NCBI GenBank assembly: GCA_964543195.1
Contig: CAZIXF010000020.1
Span: 1-64,000, forward strand
Origin: JAGTVG01 sp964543195
GTDB taxonomy: Bacteria; Bacteroidota; Bacteroidia; Cytophagales; Cyclobacteriaceae
DNA length: 64,000 nt
Direction: 5' to 3'
This document shows, piece after piece, positions 42,523 through 51,331 of the stretch. The number at the start of each line of letters is the position of its first letter. The stretch's first letter is position 1. A program made the translations under genes and the position numbers. The notes beneath the pieces are model-generated. The model had not been told where the DNA came from. It did not search any database and worked only from the letters and a program-made list of their open reading frames with translations.

Positions 42523-43755
42523 TTATAGGTCGATCACTACCATATTTTTTATAATGTCTTCAAAAGTTTCCCTCCTTCTTATCAATTGCGGTTTGCCTTC
42601 GGTAATGAGTACTTCTGCCGGTTTCAGCCTTGAATTATAATTGTTGGACATGGCAAACCCGTAGGCGCCGGCATTCTTTATGGCGATAATATCCCCTTCC
42701 CTGACCTCGTTCAGCTTACGGTCGGCCCCCAGTGTATCGGTTTCGCATATATATCCCACTACCGAATAAACCCTGTATGTGCCTTGCGGATTGGAAATAT
42801 TCACCATATCGTGATAGGCACCATACATCATGGGCCGTAATAGATGGTTCATCCCGCTGTCTACACCTACAAATACCGTGGCCGGTGTGGTCTTGATCAC
42901 ATTCACCTTTGCCAGAAGAAATCCCGCTTCACTGACAAGGAATTTTCCGGGTTCAAACCAAATTTCAAGATCCCGTCCGTATTCCCTGCAGAATTCTTTG
43001 AATGCTGATCCGAGTTTATTTCCAAGGGCTTTTATGTCGGTGGTCACATCTCCTTCCCGGTAAGCCACCTTGAAACCGCTGCCAAAATCGATGAATTCTA
43101 GATTATCGAATTCCCTGGCCACATCGAATATAATATTGGCCGCCTGGATAAATACTTCCGCATCCAGTATATCCGATCCGGTATGCATATGCAGCCCGAT
43201 TACCTGAATATCGTTGGTTTGGATTACCCTTTGAAGATGCCTCATCTGAAGAATGGATATCCCAAACTTGGAATCGATATGACCTGTAGAGATATTGGTA
43301 TTCCCTCCGGCCATTATGTGTGGATTGATCCGGATACAAACCGGAACTTTGTTGTGATAGTGATGACCGAATTGCTCCAGAATGGAAATATTGTCGATAT
43401 TGATCATCAATCCAAGATCCACCGCGGACTTGATCTCATCGAAAGAAACTGAATTGGGCGTGAACAATATCTCTTCCGGATTGAATCCGGCCTCAAGTCC
43501 AAGCCGGGCTTCCTGGATAGATACCACGTCGAGGCCTGTACCCAGGTTTTTCAACAGTTTCAACACCGATATATTGGACAAAGCCTTCATGGCATATTTT
43601 ATCTTCATATTGAGCCCGGAAAATGACTGCTGCATCAGGTTTACCTGGCTGGCAATTTTATCGGCATCATACACATACAGGGGTGTGCCCATCTCATCGC
43701 AAAGCTTTTCCAGATCGACGCCCTGAATCTGATATCTGTTCTTTTTGAGTTCCAT
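42523..43755 (-). CDS. lysA: Diaminopimelate decarboxylase
   Basis: Last step of lysine synthesis: meso-diaminopimelate to lysine. Fold-type III PLP enzyme, 410 residues. The PLP lysine is in IKYAMKALSN, phosphate-binding segment is in DFGSGF, and the substrate motif CETD near residue 345 has the expected CExxD form. The C-terminal AGAYGFAMSNNYN is standard. I chose the ATG at 43755 (MELKKNRYQ); the longer TTG-start frame is unlikely. It is upstream of yjjX and divergent from the histidine kinase gene. Compare the variant LysA-like protein at 13004-14365. Confidence 0.95.
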   Translation of the reverse strand: MELKKNRYQIQGVDLEKLCDEMGTPLYVYDADKIASQVNLMQQSFSGLNMKIKYAMKALSNISVLKLLKNLGTGLDVVSIQEARLGLEAGFNPEEILFTPNSVSFDEIKSAVDLGLMINIDNISILEQFGHHYHNKVPVCIRINPHIMAGGNTNISTGHIDSKFGISILQMRHLQRVIQTNDIQVIGLHMHTGSDILDAEVFIQAANIIFDVAREFDNLEFIDFGSGFKVAYREGDVTTDIKALGNKLGSAFKEFCREYGRDLEIWFEPGKFLVSEAGFLLAKVNVIKTTPATVFVGVDSGMNHLLRPMMYGAYHDMVNISNPQGTYRVYSVVGYICETDTLGADRKLNEVREGDIIAIKNAGAYGFAMSNNYNSRLKPAEVLITEGKPQLIRRRETFEDIIKNMVVIDL

Positions 43756-43920
43756 CTCACTGAAATTTGACCTCAAAGATAAGTGAATGATCGGTATATA
43801 CTTGAATGTTTGCTTCTTAAAATGAGATCCTCCCGGTAAAACAGATGATTTTCGCTGAAAAAATTTTTATCCATCCTTGCCCGGAACAAGCTGTTTCCAT
43901 CACAGACCTTTCTTTTTTCA

Positions 43921-43940
43921 TGTTAAAAAATGTTAAAAAT
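43921..43940 (+). promoter_or_regulatory. Tandem direct repeat, candidate response-regulator site
   Basis: TGTTAAAAAA at 43921-43930 is directly followed by TGTTAAAAAT at 43931-43940. Two 10-base direct repeats just upstream of a two-component operon and about 25 bases before its -7 box fit the binding geometry of OmpR-family regulators. Autoregulation is an inference. Confidence 0.4.
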
Positions 43941-43964
43941 ACATATATAAAGCCTTGATACTGT

Positions 43965-43972
43965 TAGATTTG
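43965..43972 (+). promoter_or_regulatory. -7 box TAGATTTG for the kinase-regulator operon
   Basis: Exact TAnnTTTG match, four bases before the ATG at 43977, so the mRNA would start at or beside the start codon. The -33 position holds AT-rich sequence rather than TTTG. Confidence 0.5.
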
Positions 43973-43976
43973 TGGC

Positions 43977-45614
43977 ATGCGAAAAAGTACAATCCGGCTT
44001 ATCATTATTCTCATGTCGATATCCATGATCGGGTTGATCATATTTCAGATCTTCTGGATCGATAAAGCCATTCATGTAAATAATATCCAGTTCCGGCAGA
44101 ATGTGCACAAAGCACTCAATAATGTGGTGAACAGCCTGGAAAAAACGGAGGTATATTATACGGCATCCCGGTATCTGAGCGACCCTTTCGGGCAACCAGG
44201 ATTTCTGAACCAGGATTCCAACTATACAGGGTTGGGCTCTTCCTGGAATGTACGCCTCAATCCGGGTAAACCCCTTGACTCGGGTGAACAAAATGCCTGG
44301 TCCCGAGACATAATCGTGGAAGATTCTGTAGTTTTCGGTGAGCAGCAGATCAAAATCAGTTATCACTTGCAAGATGGTTTCGTTGCCGGTGATGATGGCG
44401 CCATCCAGGGTAACATACAGCAGGATCAGTTTGAAATGAATATTCAATCGTTTCGGCACATCGACCAGGAGGTGAGAAAAAGCATTCAGAAATTTGCCAG
44501 AAAATCACATATGGTAACTACCGTTCTGGATGATTTATTAAGCAACCGGCGATCCATTCAGAACAGGATCAGAAAAAACGAACTTGAAGATCTGCTTAAA
44601 ACAGAATTGCAGAATATGGGCATAGATCTGGATTTCCAATACGCCGTGCATGACCGGAACAGGAATGAATTTCTATTCTCCAATTACATCCCGGAAAATG
44701 AACCCGGAGTATTGGCCTCAGATTTTACCGTTAAACTATTCCCCACCGATATCCATGCAGGAAACCACTTCCTCACCGTATTTTTTCCCGATCAAAGCCG
44801 GTTTTTAATAAAACAGATCTGGCTCACCCTGACTTCCTCCGTTTTGCTGGTCATTCTGATCATCTTTTGCTTTGCCTATGCCATTTTTGCCATCCTCAGG
44901 CAGAAAAAGCTCTCCGAGATAAAAAATGATTTCATTAATAACATGACCCATGAGTTCAAGACTCCGATCTCAACGGTCTCCCTGGCCTGTGAGGCTTTGC
45001 GGGATGAACAGATACAGAAAAATGAAACCTTTGTCAATAACTATATCCGGATAATCGAAGATGAAAACACCCGGCTGAAAAACCAGGTTGAAAATGTGCT
45101 GCAGCTGGCTAGCCTGGATAAAAATGAATTGAAATTGAAATGGAAAAAACTCGATGTGCACACCCTGATCGACAGGGCCATCCACAATATCAGGCTCCAG
45201 GTGGATAAAAAGGGTGGCCATATTGAGAAAAAATTCCTGGCCGACAACCATGTGATCGAGTCCGATGAGGTCCATCTGACCAACATCATTTACAATTTGC
45301 TCGATAATGCCAATAAATATTCAAAAGATCATCCTGAAATATACATTCAGACTGAAGATCACCATCAGGGAATTCTCCTGAGAATCACGGATAAGGGTAT
45401 CGGGATGTCACCCGATCAATTAAATAAAATATTCGATAAATTTTACAGGATCCCCACGGGTAATCTACATGATGTAAAGGGCTTCGGACTGGGCCTTGCC
45501 TATGTAAAAACCATGGTGACTGCACTGGGGGGCTTTATTAAGGTAAAAAGTAATTCGGGGAATGGAAGTACCTTTGAGGTGATCCTTCCTTTAAAAGGAC
45601 ATGGACAAAATTAA
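43977..45614 (+). CDS. Sensor histidine kinase with large external domain
   Basis: Membrane histidine kinase, 545 residues. The first helix is at about 8-28; an external sensor of about 250 residues follows. The second helix (about 281-305, SSVLLVILIIFCFAYAIFAI) leads to a HisKA domain with phospho-acceptor His325 in THEFKTPISTVSL. The ATPase domain carries NLLDNANKYS (N box), DKGIGMSPDQL and GLGLAYVKTMV. The last 14 bases overlap the response regulator start. The sensor has no recognised fold. Confidence 0.93.
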   Translation: MRKSTIRLIIILMSISMIGLIIFQIFWIDKAIHVNNIQFRQNVHKALNNVVNSLEKTEVYYTASRYLSDPFGQPGFLNQDSNYTGLGSSWNVRLNPGKPLDSGEQNAWSRDIIVEDSVVFGEQQIKISYHLQDGFVAGDDGAIQGNIQQDQFEMNIQSFRHIDQEVRKSIQKFARKSHMVTTVLDDLLSNRRSIQNRIRKNELEDLLKTELQNMGIDLDFQYAVHDRNRNEFLFSNYIPENEPGVLASDFTVKLFPTDIHAGNHFLTVFFPDQSRFLIKQIWLTLTSSVLLVILIIFCFAYAIFAILRQKKLSEIKNDFINNMTHEFKTPISTVSLACEALRDEQIQKNETFVNNYIRIIEDENTRLKNQVENVLQLASLDKNELKLKWKKLDVHTLIDRAIHNIRLQVDKKGGHIEKKFLADNHVIESDEVHLTNIIYNLLDNANKYSKDHPEIYIQTEDHHQGILLRITDKGIGMSPDQLNKIFDKFYRIPTGNLHDVKGFGLGLAYVKTMVTALGGFIKVKSNSGNGSTFEVILPLKGHGQN

Positions 45615-46290
45615 ACTACTGGTCGTCGAGGATGATCCCAATTTAGGTCATATCCTGCAGGATTATCTCAGGTTGAAAAATTTTTCGCCTACACTGTGCA
45701 CGGATGGTGAAGAAGGACTGAAGAAGTTCAGATCCGATGATTTCGACCTCTGCCTGCTGGATATTATGATGCCTAAAATGGATGGCTTTTCGTTGGCAAG
45801 GGAGATCAGATCACTCAGTAAAGATGTTCCCATTATTTTTCTTACTGCCAAATCCATGAAGGAGGATACGATTGAAGGCCTGAGGATAGGAGCCGATGAT
45901 TATATCACCAAACCCTTCAGTATGGAAGAACTGGTATTAAGGATTCATGCAGTTTTGCGAAGGTCAAATAAAAACAATCCCGCTTCGCGGAAGGAATACC
46001 GGTTTGGAAATTGCCGCTTTGATCTGAACAAACACGTACTTGAAGTAAAAGATCAGACCATAAAATTAACCAATAAAGAGGCCCAGTTACTTAAATTATT
46101 GTGTGAAAATAAAAATGAAGTGCTGGACAGGCGGGCAGCCCTCAGAATGGTCTGGCATGACGATAGTTATTTCAATGCCAGAAGCATGGATGTATACATT
46201 ACCAAACTGAGAAAATATCTGAGCCACGATGAATCGGTTACCATCATGACCTTGCATGGGGAGGGCTTTAAGCTGATGGAGCTGAACTGA
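45601..46290 (+). CDS. OmpR-family response regulator
   Basis: A 229-residue regulator co-translated with the kinase. The acidic pair VVEDDPN, phospho-acceptor Asp54 in LLDIMMPKMDG and Lys in YITKPFSMEEL form the receiver. The winged helix has LTNKEAQLLKLLCENKN, SMDVYITKLRKYL and MTLHGEGFKLMEL. The pair type resembles the RprX/RprY systems of Bacteroidota. The direct repeats upstream of the operon are a candidate binding site. Confidence 0.95.
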   Translation: MDKIKLLVVEDDPNLGHILQDYLRLKNFSPTLCTDGEEGLKKFRSDDFDLCLLDIMMPKMDGFSLAREIRSLSKDVPIIFLTAKSMKEDTIEGLRIGADDYITKPFSMEELVLRIHAVLRRSNKNNPASRKEYRFGNCRFDLNKHVLEVKDQTIKLTNKEAQLLKLLCENKNEVLDRRAALRMVWHDDSYFNARSMDVYITKLRKYLSHDESVTIMTLHGEGFKLMELN

Positions 46291-46365
46291 GTTGTTTTTT
46301 TAAAAATATTCATCCTTAATTTCATTTTTTGTCCTTATCTTTATCTGGCATATTAATTTTTTATC

Positions 46366-47088
46366 ATGATCAAAATAGTGCCTTCCATCAGCGTCTACAA
46401 GGGAAAAGTCATCAGGTTAATCAGAGGCGATTATGATAAGGAAACGGAATATGAAAAAAGCCCTATTGATTTTGCCCGGATGTTTGAGGATGTGGGTCTG
46501 AATGTCATCCATCTGGTGGACCTGGAAGGTGCTATTGAAGATACTCCGGTTGCTTATCATATACTGGAGGCCATAACGGGACATACAAAACTGAAAATTG
46601 AATTTGCAGGCGGGATACGGACTGACGGGGATATACTCAAATTGTTCGAATCGGGCGCCAGTTATGTTTCAGTGGGAAGTATTGCAGCCCGTAATCCGGA
46701 ATTATTTACCCAATGGATCTTTTCCTATGGGCGTGAAAAGATCGCCTTATCAGCCGATGAAGTGGATAATAGGGTGGTAATAAAAGGCTGGCAGAAAAAA
46801 ACGGAAATATCGCTTGAGGATCATATCACCTATTTTTACGACCGCGGATTGAAATATGTAAAGGTCACGGATGTTTCCCGGGACGGGACTATGGTGGGAC
46901 CCAATTTTGAACTATATAAGAAACTGGTAGATACATATCCGAATGCATCAATTATTGCCAGCGGGGGAGTACGGTCAATCGATGATATTAAAAAATTGAA
47001 TGATCTGGGCATATATGCCGTAATATTCGGAAAGGCATTTTATGAAGGCAAACTAACCCTGAAGAATATCGAAAATTTCAAGGGTTGA
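46366..47088 (+). CDS. HisA-like TIM-barrel protein lacking the N-terminal catalytic Asp
   Basis: A 240-residue homologue of the histidine-biosynthesis isomerase HisA. The barrel is conserved (RLIRGDY, VDLEGA, FAGGIRT, VSVGSIAARNPELF, SADEVDNRVVIKGW with Asp131, ASGGVRSIDDI, VIFGKAFYEG). The N-terminal catalytic motif, PAIDL in HisA, reads PSISV: Ser9 is where the catalytic Asp should be. No other his gene is adjacent, and it follows the two-component operon with its own leader. It may have lost isomerase activity or gained another role; it could also be a recent replacement for a lost hisA copy, though the Asp substitution argues against that. Confidence 0.85.
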   Translation: MIKIVPSISVYKGKVIRLIRGDYDKETEYEKSPIDFARMFEDVGLNVIHLVDLEGAIEDTPVAYHILEAITGHTKLKIEFAGGIRTDGDILKLFESGASYVSVGSIAARNPELFTQWIFSYGREKIALSADEVDNRVVIKGWQKKTEISLEDHITYFYDRGLKYVKVTDVSRDGTMVGPNFELYKKLVDTYPNASIIASGGVRSIDDIKKLNDLGIYAVIFGKAFYEGKLTLKNIENFKG

Positions 47089-47145
47089 CTCCTTTCATCA
47101 ACTGACCGCCCGCCAAACTTTTTTCCTGACTTTGTTCAGAGCTAA

Positions 47146-47439
47146 TCAATCCAGCGTATGAAATATTGTTTTGTAGATAAGATAAAGGATTACATTCACT
47201 GAAAGCATGGAAGAATAGGATGTGGATTCATTTTTGCTTTCCTTTGTCACGGTTTCTTTTTCGGGAACATCGTTGGGGATTGTTTCTGCAGATCGCTTCA
47301 AAGAATCCTCAGAATGAACCACTACCGTTTGATCCTTATTTCGTAATTGATCCGTTCCGGCCTCTATAAAAAAGGTTGTGCCGTTGAGCAAGATGAAAAT
47401 CAGAAAAATTGAAAGACTTTTTTTAAATCTGGAAATCAT
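47146..47439 (-). CDS. Small membrane-associated protein, unknown
   Basis: A 97-residue protein with an N-terminal signal or membrane helix (KKSLSIFLIFILLNGTTFF), a polar, acidic middle rich in Glu, Lys and Ser, and a C-terminal hydrophobic stretch (MLSVNVILYLIYKTIFHTL). No family is recognised. It is convergent to the HisA-like gene with 57 bases between stops. The middle segment has low complexity. Confidence 0.55.
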   Translation of the reverse strand: MISRFKKSLSIFLIFILLNGTTFFIEAGTDQLRNKDQTVVVHSEDSLKRSAETIPNDVPEKETVTKESKNESTSYSSMLSVNVILYLIYKTIFHTLD

Positions 47440-47537
47440 ACGATAAAGATATTACTTTTGTTAAGAACGGTAAAATCATTCACTTTGTTTCCAGCAACAT
47501 AAATGATTTTAATACATTTTCACCGGTATTTTAATTG

Positions 47538-48422
47538 ATGAAAGAATTCAGGTTCAGGACATTAAATAAGAAGGATATCCCGGATATGCATAATGCCTTT
47601 AACCAGGCTTTTTCGGATTATCTCATCCCTATGGAAATAACTGAAAATTCCTTTCGCCGAAAGATCATTCAAAAAACCAATATCCAATTTAAATATTCCG
47701 TAGGCGCCTTCGATAAAGACAGGCTTGCCGGTTTCATATTTAATACCATTGGCAACTATGAGAACAAAAAATCCGCCTATAATGGGGGTACCGGAGTAAT
47801 ACCGGAGTACCGGGGCCATCAACTTACCCGGAAGATGTATGAGTACCTGCTCCCTGATCTGGTCAAAAATAATATTGAACAATGTGTGCTGGAAGTGATT
47901 TCCGATAACCGGGCAGCCATAAAGGCGTATGAACGGATCGGATTCAGAAAAACACGGTTCTATCACTGCCTTAAATTACATCGTGAAAGCAGTTACCTCA
48001 GCAATCATGCAAAAAACAAGTCGATCCAATCAAGGTTTACCGACGAGCCCTCCTGGAATGAATATTCCAAATTCTGTGATTATGGTACCAGCTTCCTGGA
48101 TACATTTGAATCACTGAAAAAAAGCAAGGACAGGGAATCTTTCATGGAATTGCATGATGGAAAAAACCTTGTCGGATTCATCATATTTAACAAAAATATG
48201 GGTCGTATCGAACATCTTGCGGTCCATCCCAAATACAGAGGTATGGGAATCGGTGCTTCTATGATAAAAGAAACGATCAGAAAAACCGGGAATAAGCCGG
48301 TTTATATTCTTAATATCGATGAAAGGTATTATGGCCTGCTGAATTTTTTTCTGAGACTCGGATTCAAGAATGAGATCGACCAGTTTGAACTTACCCTGAA
48401 CCTTTCAGATAAAATACCATAA
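47538..48422 (+). CDS. Double GNAT-domain acetyltransferase
   Basis: A 294-residue protein with two GNAT acetyltransferase folds. The first has the AcCoA-binding pattern VIPEYRGHQLTRKMYEYL (about residues 83-100) and NRAAIKAYERIGF. The second has VHPKYRGMGIGASMIKE and YYGLLNFFLRLGF. The tandem arrangement is seen in some GNAT families of unknown substrate. Its stop (48422) is one base from the MurF-Alr start, so it is very likely co-transcribed with that gene. ATG at 47538 is preferred to a TTG one codon upstream. Confidence 0.87.
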   Translation: MKEFRFRTLNKKDIPDMHNAFNQAFSDYLIPMEITENSFRRKIIQKTNIQFKYSVGAFDKDRLAGFIFNTIGNYENKKSAYNGGTGVIPEYRGHQLTRKMYEYLLPDLVKNNIEQCVLEVISDNRAAIKAYERIGFRKTRFYHCLKLHRESSYLSNHAKNKSIQSRFTDEPSWNEYSKFCDYGTSFLDTFESLKKSKDRESFMELHDGKNLVGFIIFNKNMGRIEHLAVHPKYRGMGIGASMIKETIRKTGNKPVYILNIDERYYGLLNFFLRLGFKNEIDQFELTLNLSDKIP

Positions 48423-48423
48423 T

Positions 48424-50883
48424 ATGAAAAGTTCAGTGATAACCGGTATTACGCCGGGTAAATTTATACAGTTCGAAGAAGATTATGATATCACCTTTTT
48501 ATCGACCGATTCAAGGAAGGCCGTATTTAATACAGCCACCTTATTTTTTGCCATAACGGGCAACATTCACGATGGGCATAATTATATCGAAGATCTTTAT
48601 AAAAAGAGCATCCGGCAGTTCATTATTGAAAAACAGGATATTGATATCAATAAATTTCCGGGAGCCAATTTTTACCTGACCGATAATTCGATAAAAGCCC
48701 TACAGGACATTTCTGCCTGGCATAGAAATAAATTTAAAATCCCTGTGATCGGAGTCACGGGTAGTAATGGAAAAACCATTGTAAAAGAATGGCTTTCCCA
48801 TTTACTTTCCTGGAAATACAACGTGGTAAAAACCCCCAAAAGTTTTAATTCCCAGATTGGTGTTCCACTTTCCTTGTGGCAGATCCATGATTATCACTCA
48901 ATGGGTGTGTTCGAGGCAGGAATTTCAAAAACCGGTGAAATGGAAAATCTGCAGAAAATTATTTTACCGGAAATTGGCATTTTTACCAATATCGGACCGG
49001 CACATGATATGGGGTTTAGTACCCGTGAAGAAAAGGTAAGGGAAAAACTAAGGCTGTTTGTCCAAACAGAGGCCTTGATATACTGCTCCGATTATGATCT
49101 TATTGAACAGGGTATAAAAAATGTTCTGCCCGGGATCAGGAAGATTTCCTGGGGTAGGGATCACGAGGCATTATACAGAACTACTGTTCAGAAAGAAGAT
49201 GGTAATACAGCTATCCTGGAAGTTTTACACTCCGGTAAAAAATTCAAATTTACACTCACCCATAGTGATCAGGCTTCTATAGAAAATATTACCCACTGCA
49301 TCATCCTTCTGTTGCATCTCGGCTGGGATACCGGGCTCATTCAGGAGGGTATTAATACCCTTTCCCGCATTTTCATGCGCCTGGTATTAAACAAGGGACT
49401 GAACGACTGTTATATCATTGATGATTCATACAGCAATGACCTGGCCGGTCTCGAGATAGCCCTGAATTACCAGCAAAATCAGAAACAACGAAGCCGAAAA
49501 TCATTAATTCTTTCCGATATTCTTCAGTCCGGTCTTTCCGGCGAAACGTTATACAAAAAAACTGCCGAATTATTGAATCATCATGATCTGTTGAAAATAA
49601 TTGGAATTGGTCCTGAAATACCGGCCATCAAATCCCATTTAAAAAATATATCCTTTCTTCATTTCAATGATACAGAATCTTTTTTAACTCAATACGATTT
49701 TGATAATTTCCGGAATGAAATCATCCTCATCAAGGGTGCCCGAAAATTTCACCTTGAAAAAGTCGCAGCCAGGCTTCAGGAAAAAGTACATGGCACCTTT
49801 CTTGAGATCAACCTGGATGCGGTGAGTCATAATCTGAACGTCTACAGGAGTTATCTTGATCCGGGAACCCGGCTGATGGTTATGGTCAAGGCCCTGGCCT
49901 ATGGTACGGGTAGCATTGAAGTAGCCAATCTGCTTGAATTTCATCATGTGGATTATCTTGGTGTAGCCTACACCGATGAAGGGATGACCCTGAGAAAGAA
50001 CGGGATCAGCCTGCCCATCATGATCATGAATCCTTCCCTCGATTCGCTGGAAAATATTTCCGGATTCCGCCTGGAACCGGAAGTATACAGCCTGCGCCTT
50101 CTGAAAGCCATCGATGCCTTTACACGGTCCCGGAAAAAAACACTTAAAATTCATATCAAGATCGATACGGGTATGCACCGCCTCGGATTTCAGGATCATG
50201 AGCTGGATGAAATGACAGACATCCTGAAATCCAATAATCATCTGGTTCTGACCTCAGTGTTCAGTCATCTTGCCGGGGCCGACGAATTAACCCATGACTT
50301 TTTTACACACCATCAGGCCCATCTTTTCCGCCAGGCAGTGCAATACATAAAAGAAAAGCTTGGAATTAACTTTATAAGCCATCTGGCCAATTCAGCCGCG
50401 ATAATCCGTTTCCCGGAATACCATTTCGATATGGTGCGGTTAGGCATTGGAGTATATGGTACGGATGCCAGTGGCAAAATTTTTTCCGAATTGAAACCCA
50501 TTGGAACTCTGAAAACTACCATAAGCCAGATCATGAAAGTGAAAAAGGGAGAATCGATAGGTTATGGAAGAAAAGGTATTGTAAAACGCAACAGCATCAT
50601 CGCCACTATTGCCATAGGATATGCCGATGGATATTCCAGGTCTTTCAGTAATGGTGCAGGAAAAGTTTTTGTCAATGGCAAACTGGCACCCACTGTCGGA
50701 AATGTATGCATGGATATGACCATGATCGATATTACGGATATCCCTGCAGAAGAAGGAGATGAAGTGATCATTTTCGGTAAAGAGCTTCCACTTCATCACC
50801 TGGCCGAAGCGATCCATACCATTCCCTATGAAATATTAACCAGTGTGAGCGACCGGGTTAAAAGAATTTATGTGAGTGAATAG
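48424..50883 (+). CDS. Bifunctional MurF ligase / alanine racemase
   Basis: Fusion of two peptidoglycan enzymes, typical of Bacteroidota. Residues about 1-450 are MurF (UDP-MurNAc-tripeptide: D-Ala-D-Ala ligase) with the ATP site GVTGSNGKT (Lys117), FEAGISKTGEM and the Mur-type DDSYSNDLAGLE. Residues about 455-819 are alanine racemase with PLP Lys489 in MVKALAYGTG, the KIDTGMHRLG motif, NSAAIIRFP and the catalytic Tyr region IGYADGYSR. The 819-residue length matches the known fusions. It makes D-Ala and attaches D-Ala-D-Ala within one polypeptide. It is coupled to the GNAT gene upstream. Confidence 0.96.
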   Translation: MKSSVITGITPGKFIQFEEDYDITFLSTDSRKAVFNTATLFFAITGNIHDGHNYIEDLYKKSIRQFIIEKQDIDINKFPGANFYLTDNSIKALQDISAWHRNKFKIPVIGVTGSNGKTIVKEWLSHLLSWKYNVVKTPKSFNSQIGVPLSLWQIHDYHSMGVFEAGISKTGEMENLQKIILPEIGIFTNIGPAHDMGFSTREEKVREKLRLFVQTEALIYCSDYDLIEQGIKNVLPGIRKISWGRDHEALYRTTVQKEDGNTAILEVLHSGKKFKFTLTHSDQASIENITHCIILLLHLGWDTGLIQEGINTLSRIFMRLVLNKGLNDCYIIDDSYSNDLAGLEIALNYQQNQKQRSRKSLILSDILQSGLSGETLYKKTAELLNHHDLLKIIGIGPEIPAIKSHLKNISFLHFNDTESFLTQYDFDNFRNEIILIKGARKFHLEKVAARLQEKVHGTFLEINLDAVSHNLNVYRSYLDPGTRLMVMVKALAYGTGSIEVANLLEFHHVDYLGVAYTDEGMTLRKNGISLPIMIMNPSLDSLENISGFRLEPEVYSLRLLKAIDAFTRSRKKTLKIHIKIDTGMHRLGFQDHELDEMTDILKSNNHLVLTSVFSHLAGADELTHDFFTHHQAHLFRQAVQYIKEKLGINFISHLANSAAIIRFPEYHFDMVRLGIGVYGTDASGKIFSELKPIGTLKTTISQIMKVKKGESIGYGRKGIVKRNSIIATIAIGYADGYSRSFSNGAGKVFVNGKLAPTVGNVCMDMTMIDITDIPAEEGDEVIIFGKELPLHHLAEAIHTIPYEILTSVSDRVKRIYVSE

Positions 50884-50884
50884 G

Positions 50885-51100
50885 TTATGTGTTGATCAAC
50901 TCGAAGTATTGGTCAAACACTTTCTTGGTGATCACCTTGGTAGGAGTATCGCTACCCCAAGTCGGAGAGATCTCATAAAGATCGTTATACATTCTACCAG
51001 CATACCTGGTGCCAATTTCAAATGTCCCCGGAAAATTTCTGTTGTCTGGCTTTCGGTTGCAGACATAATTGATGCGATGTTTATCCATGATCGTCAACAT
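50885..51100 (-). CDS. Small hypothetical protein, 71 aa
   Basis: Open frame from ATG 51100, preceded by AAGGAAA. The peptide has Trp-containing and charged segments (YNDLYEISPTWGSDTPT, KKVFDQYFELINT) and no signal or membrane helix. No family is recognised. It may be the remnant of a longer gene or a real small protein; the rest of the gap to 51331 has no other gene. Confidence 0.35.
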   Translation of the reverse strand: MLTIMDKHRINYVCNRKPDNRNFPGTFEIGTRYAGRMYNDLYEISPTWGSDTPTKVITKKVFDQYFELINT

Positions 51101-51331
51101 TTATTTTCCTTGGGATAATAAACGATGTTTCCTGATTTATGTTTGGTAGAATTTGGTTTATCAAAGTGATAATTTCTTGGGCTTGTGGCATTATATGCAA
51201 ACCCCGGTTTAGAATAATGCAATTTTTATATATTAATTTGGTCAGGGATGACCTCCGATTATATAAATTATACTATTTTTGAAATTCATCTTTATGGCTT
51301 AAAAAATATTGAAAGGAAAGAGGGTTAAATA

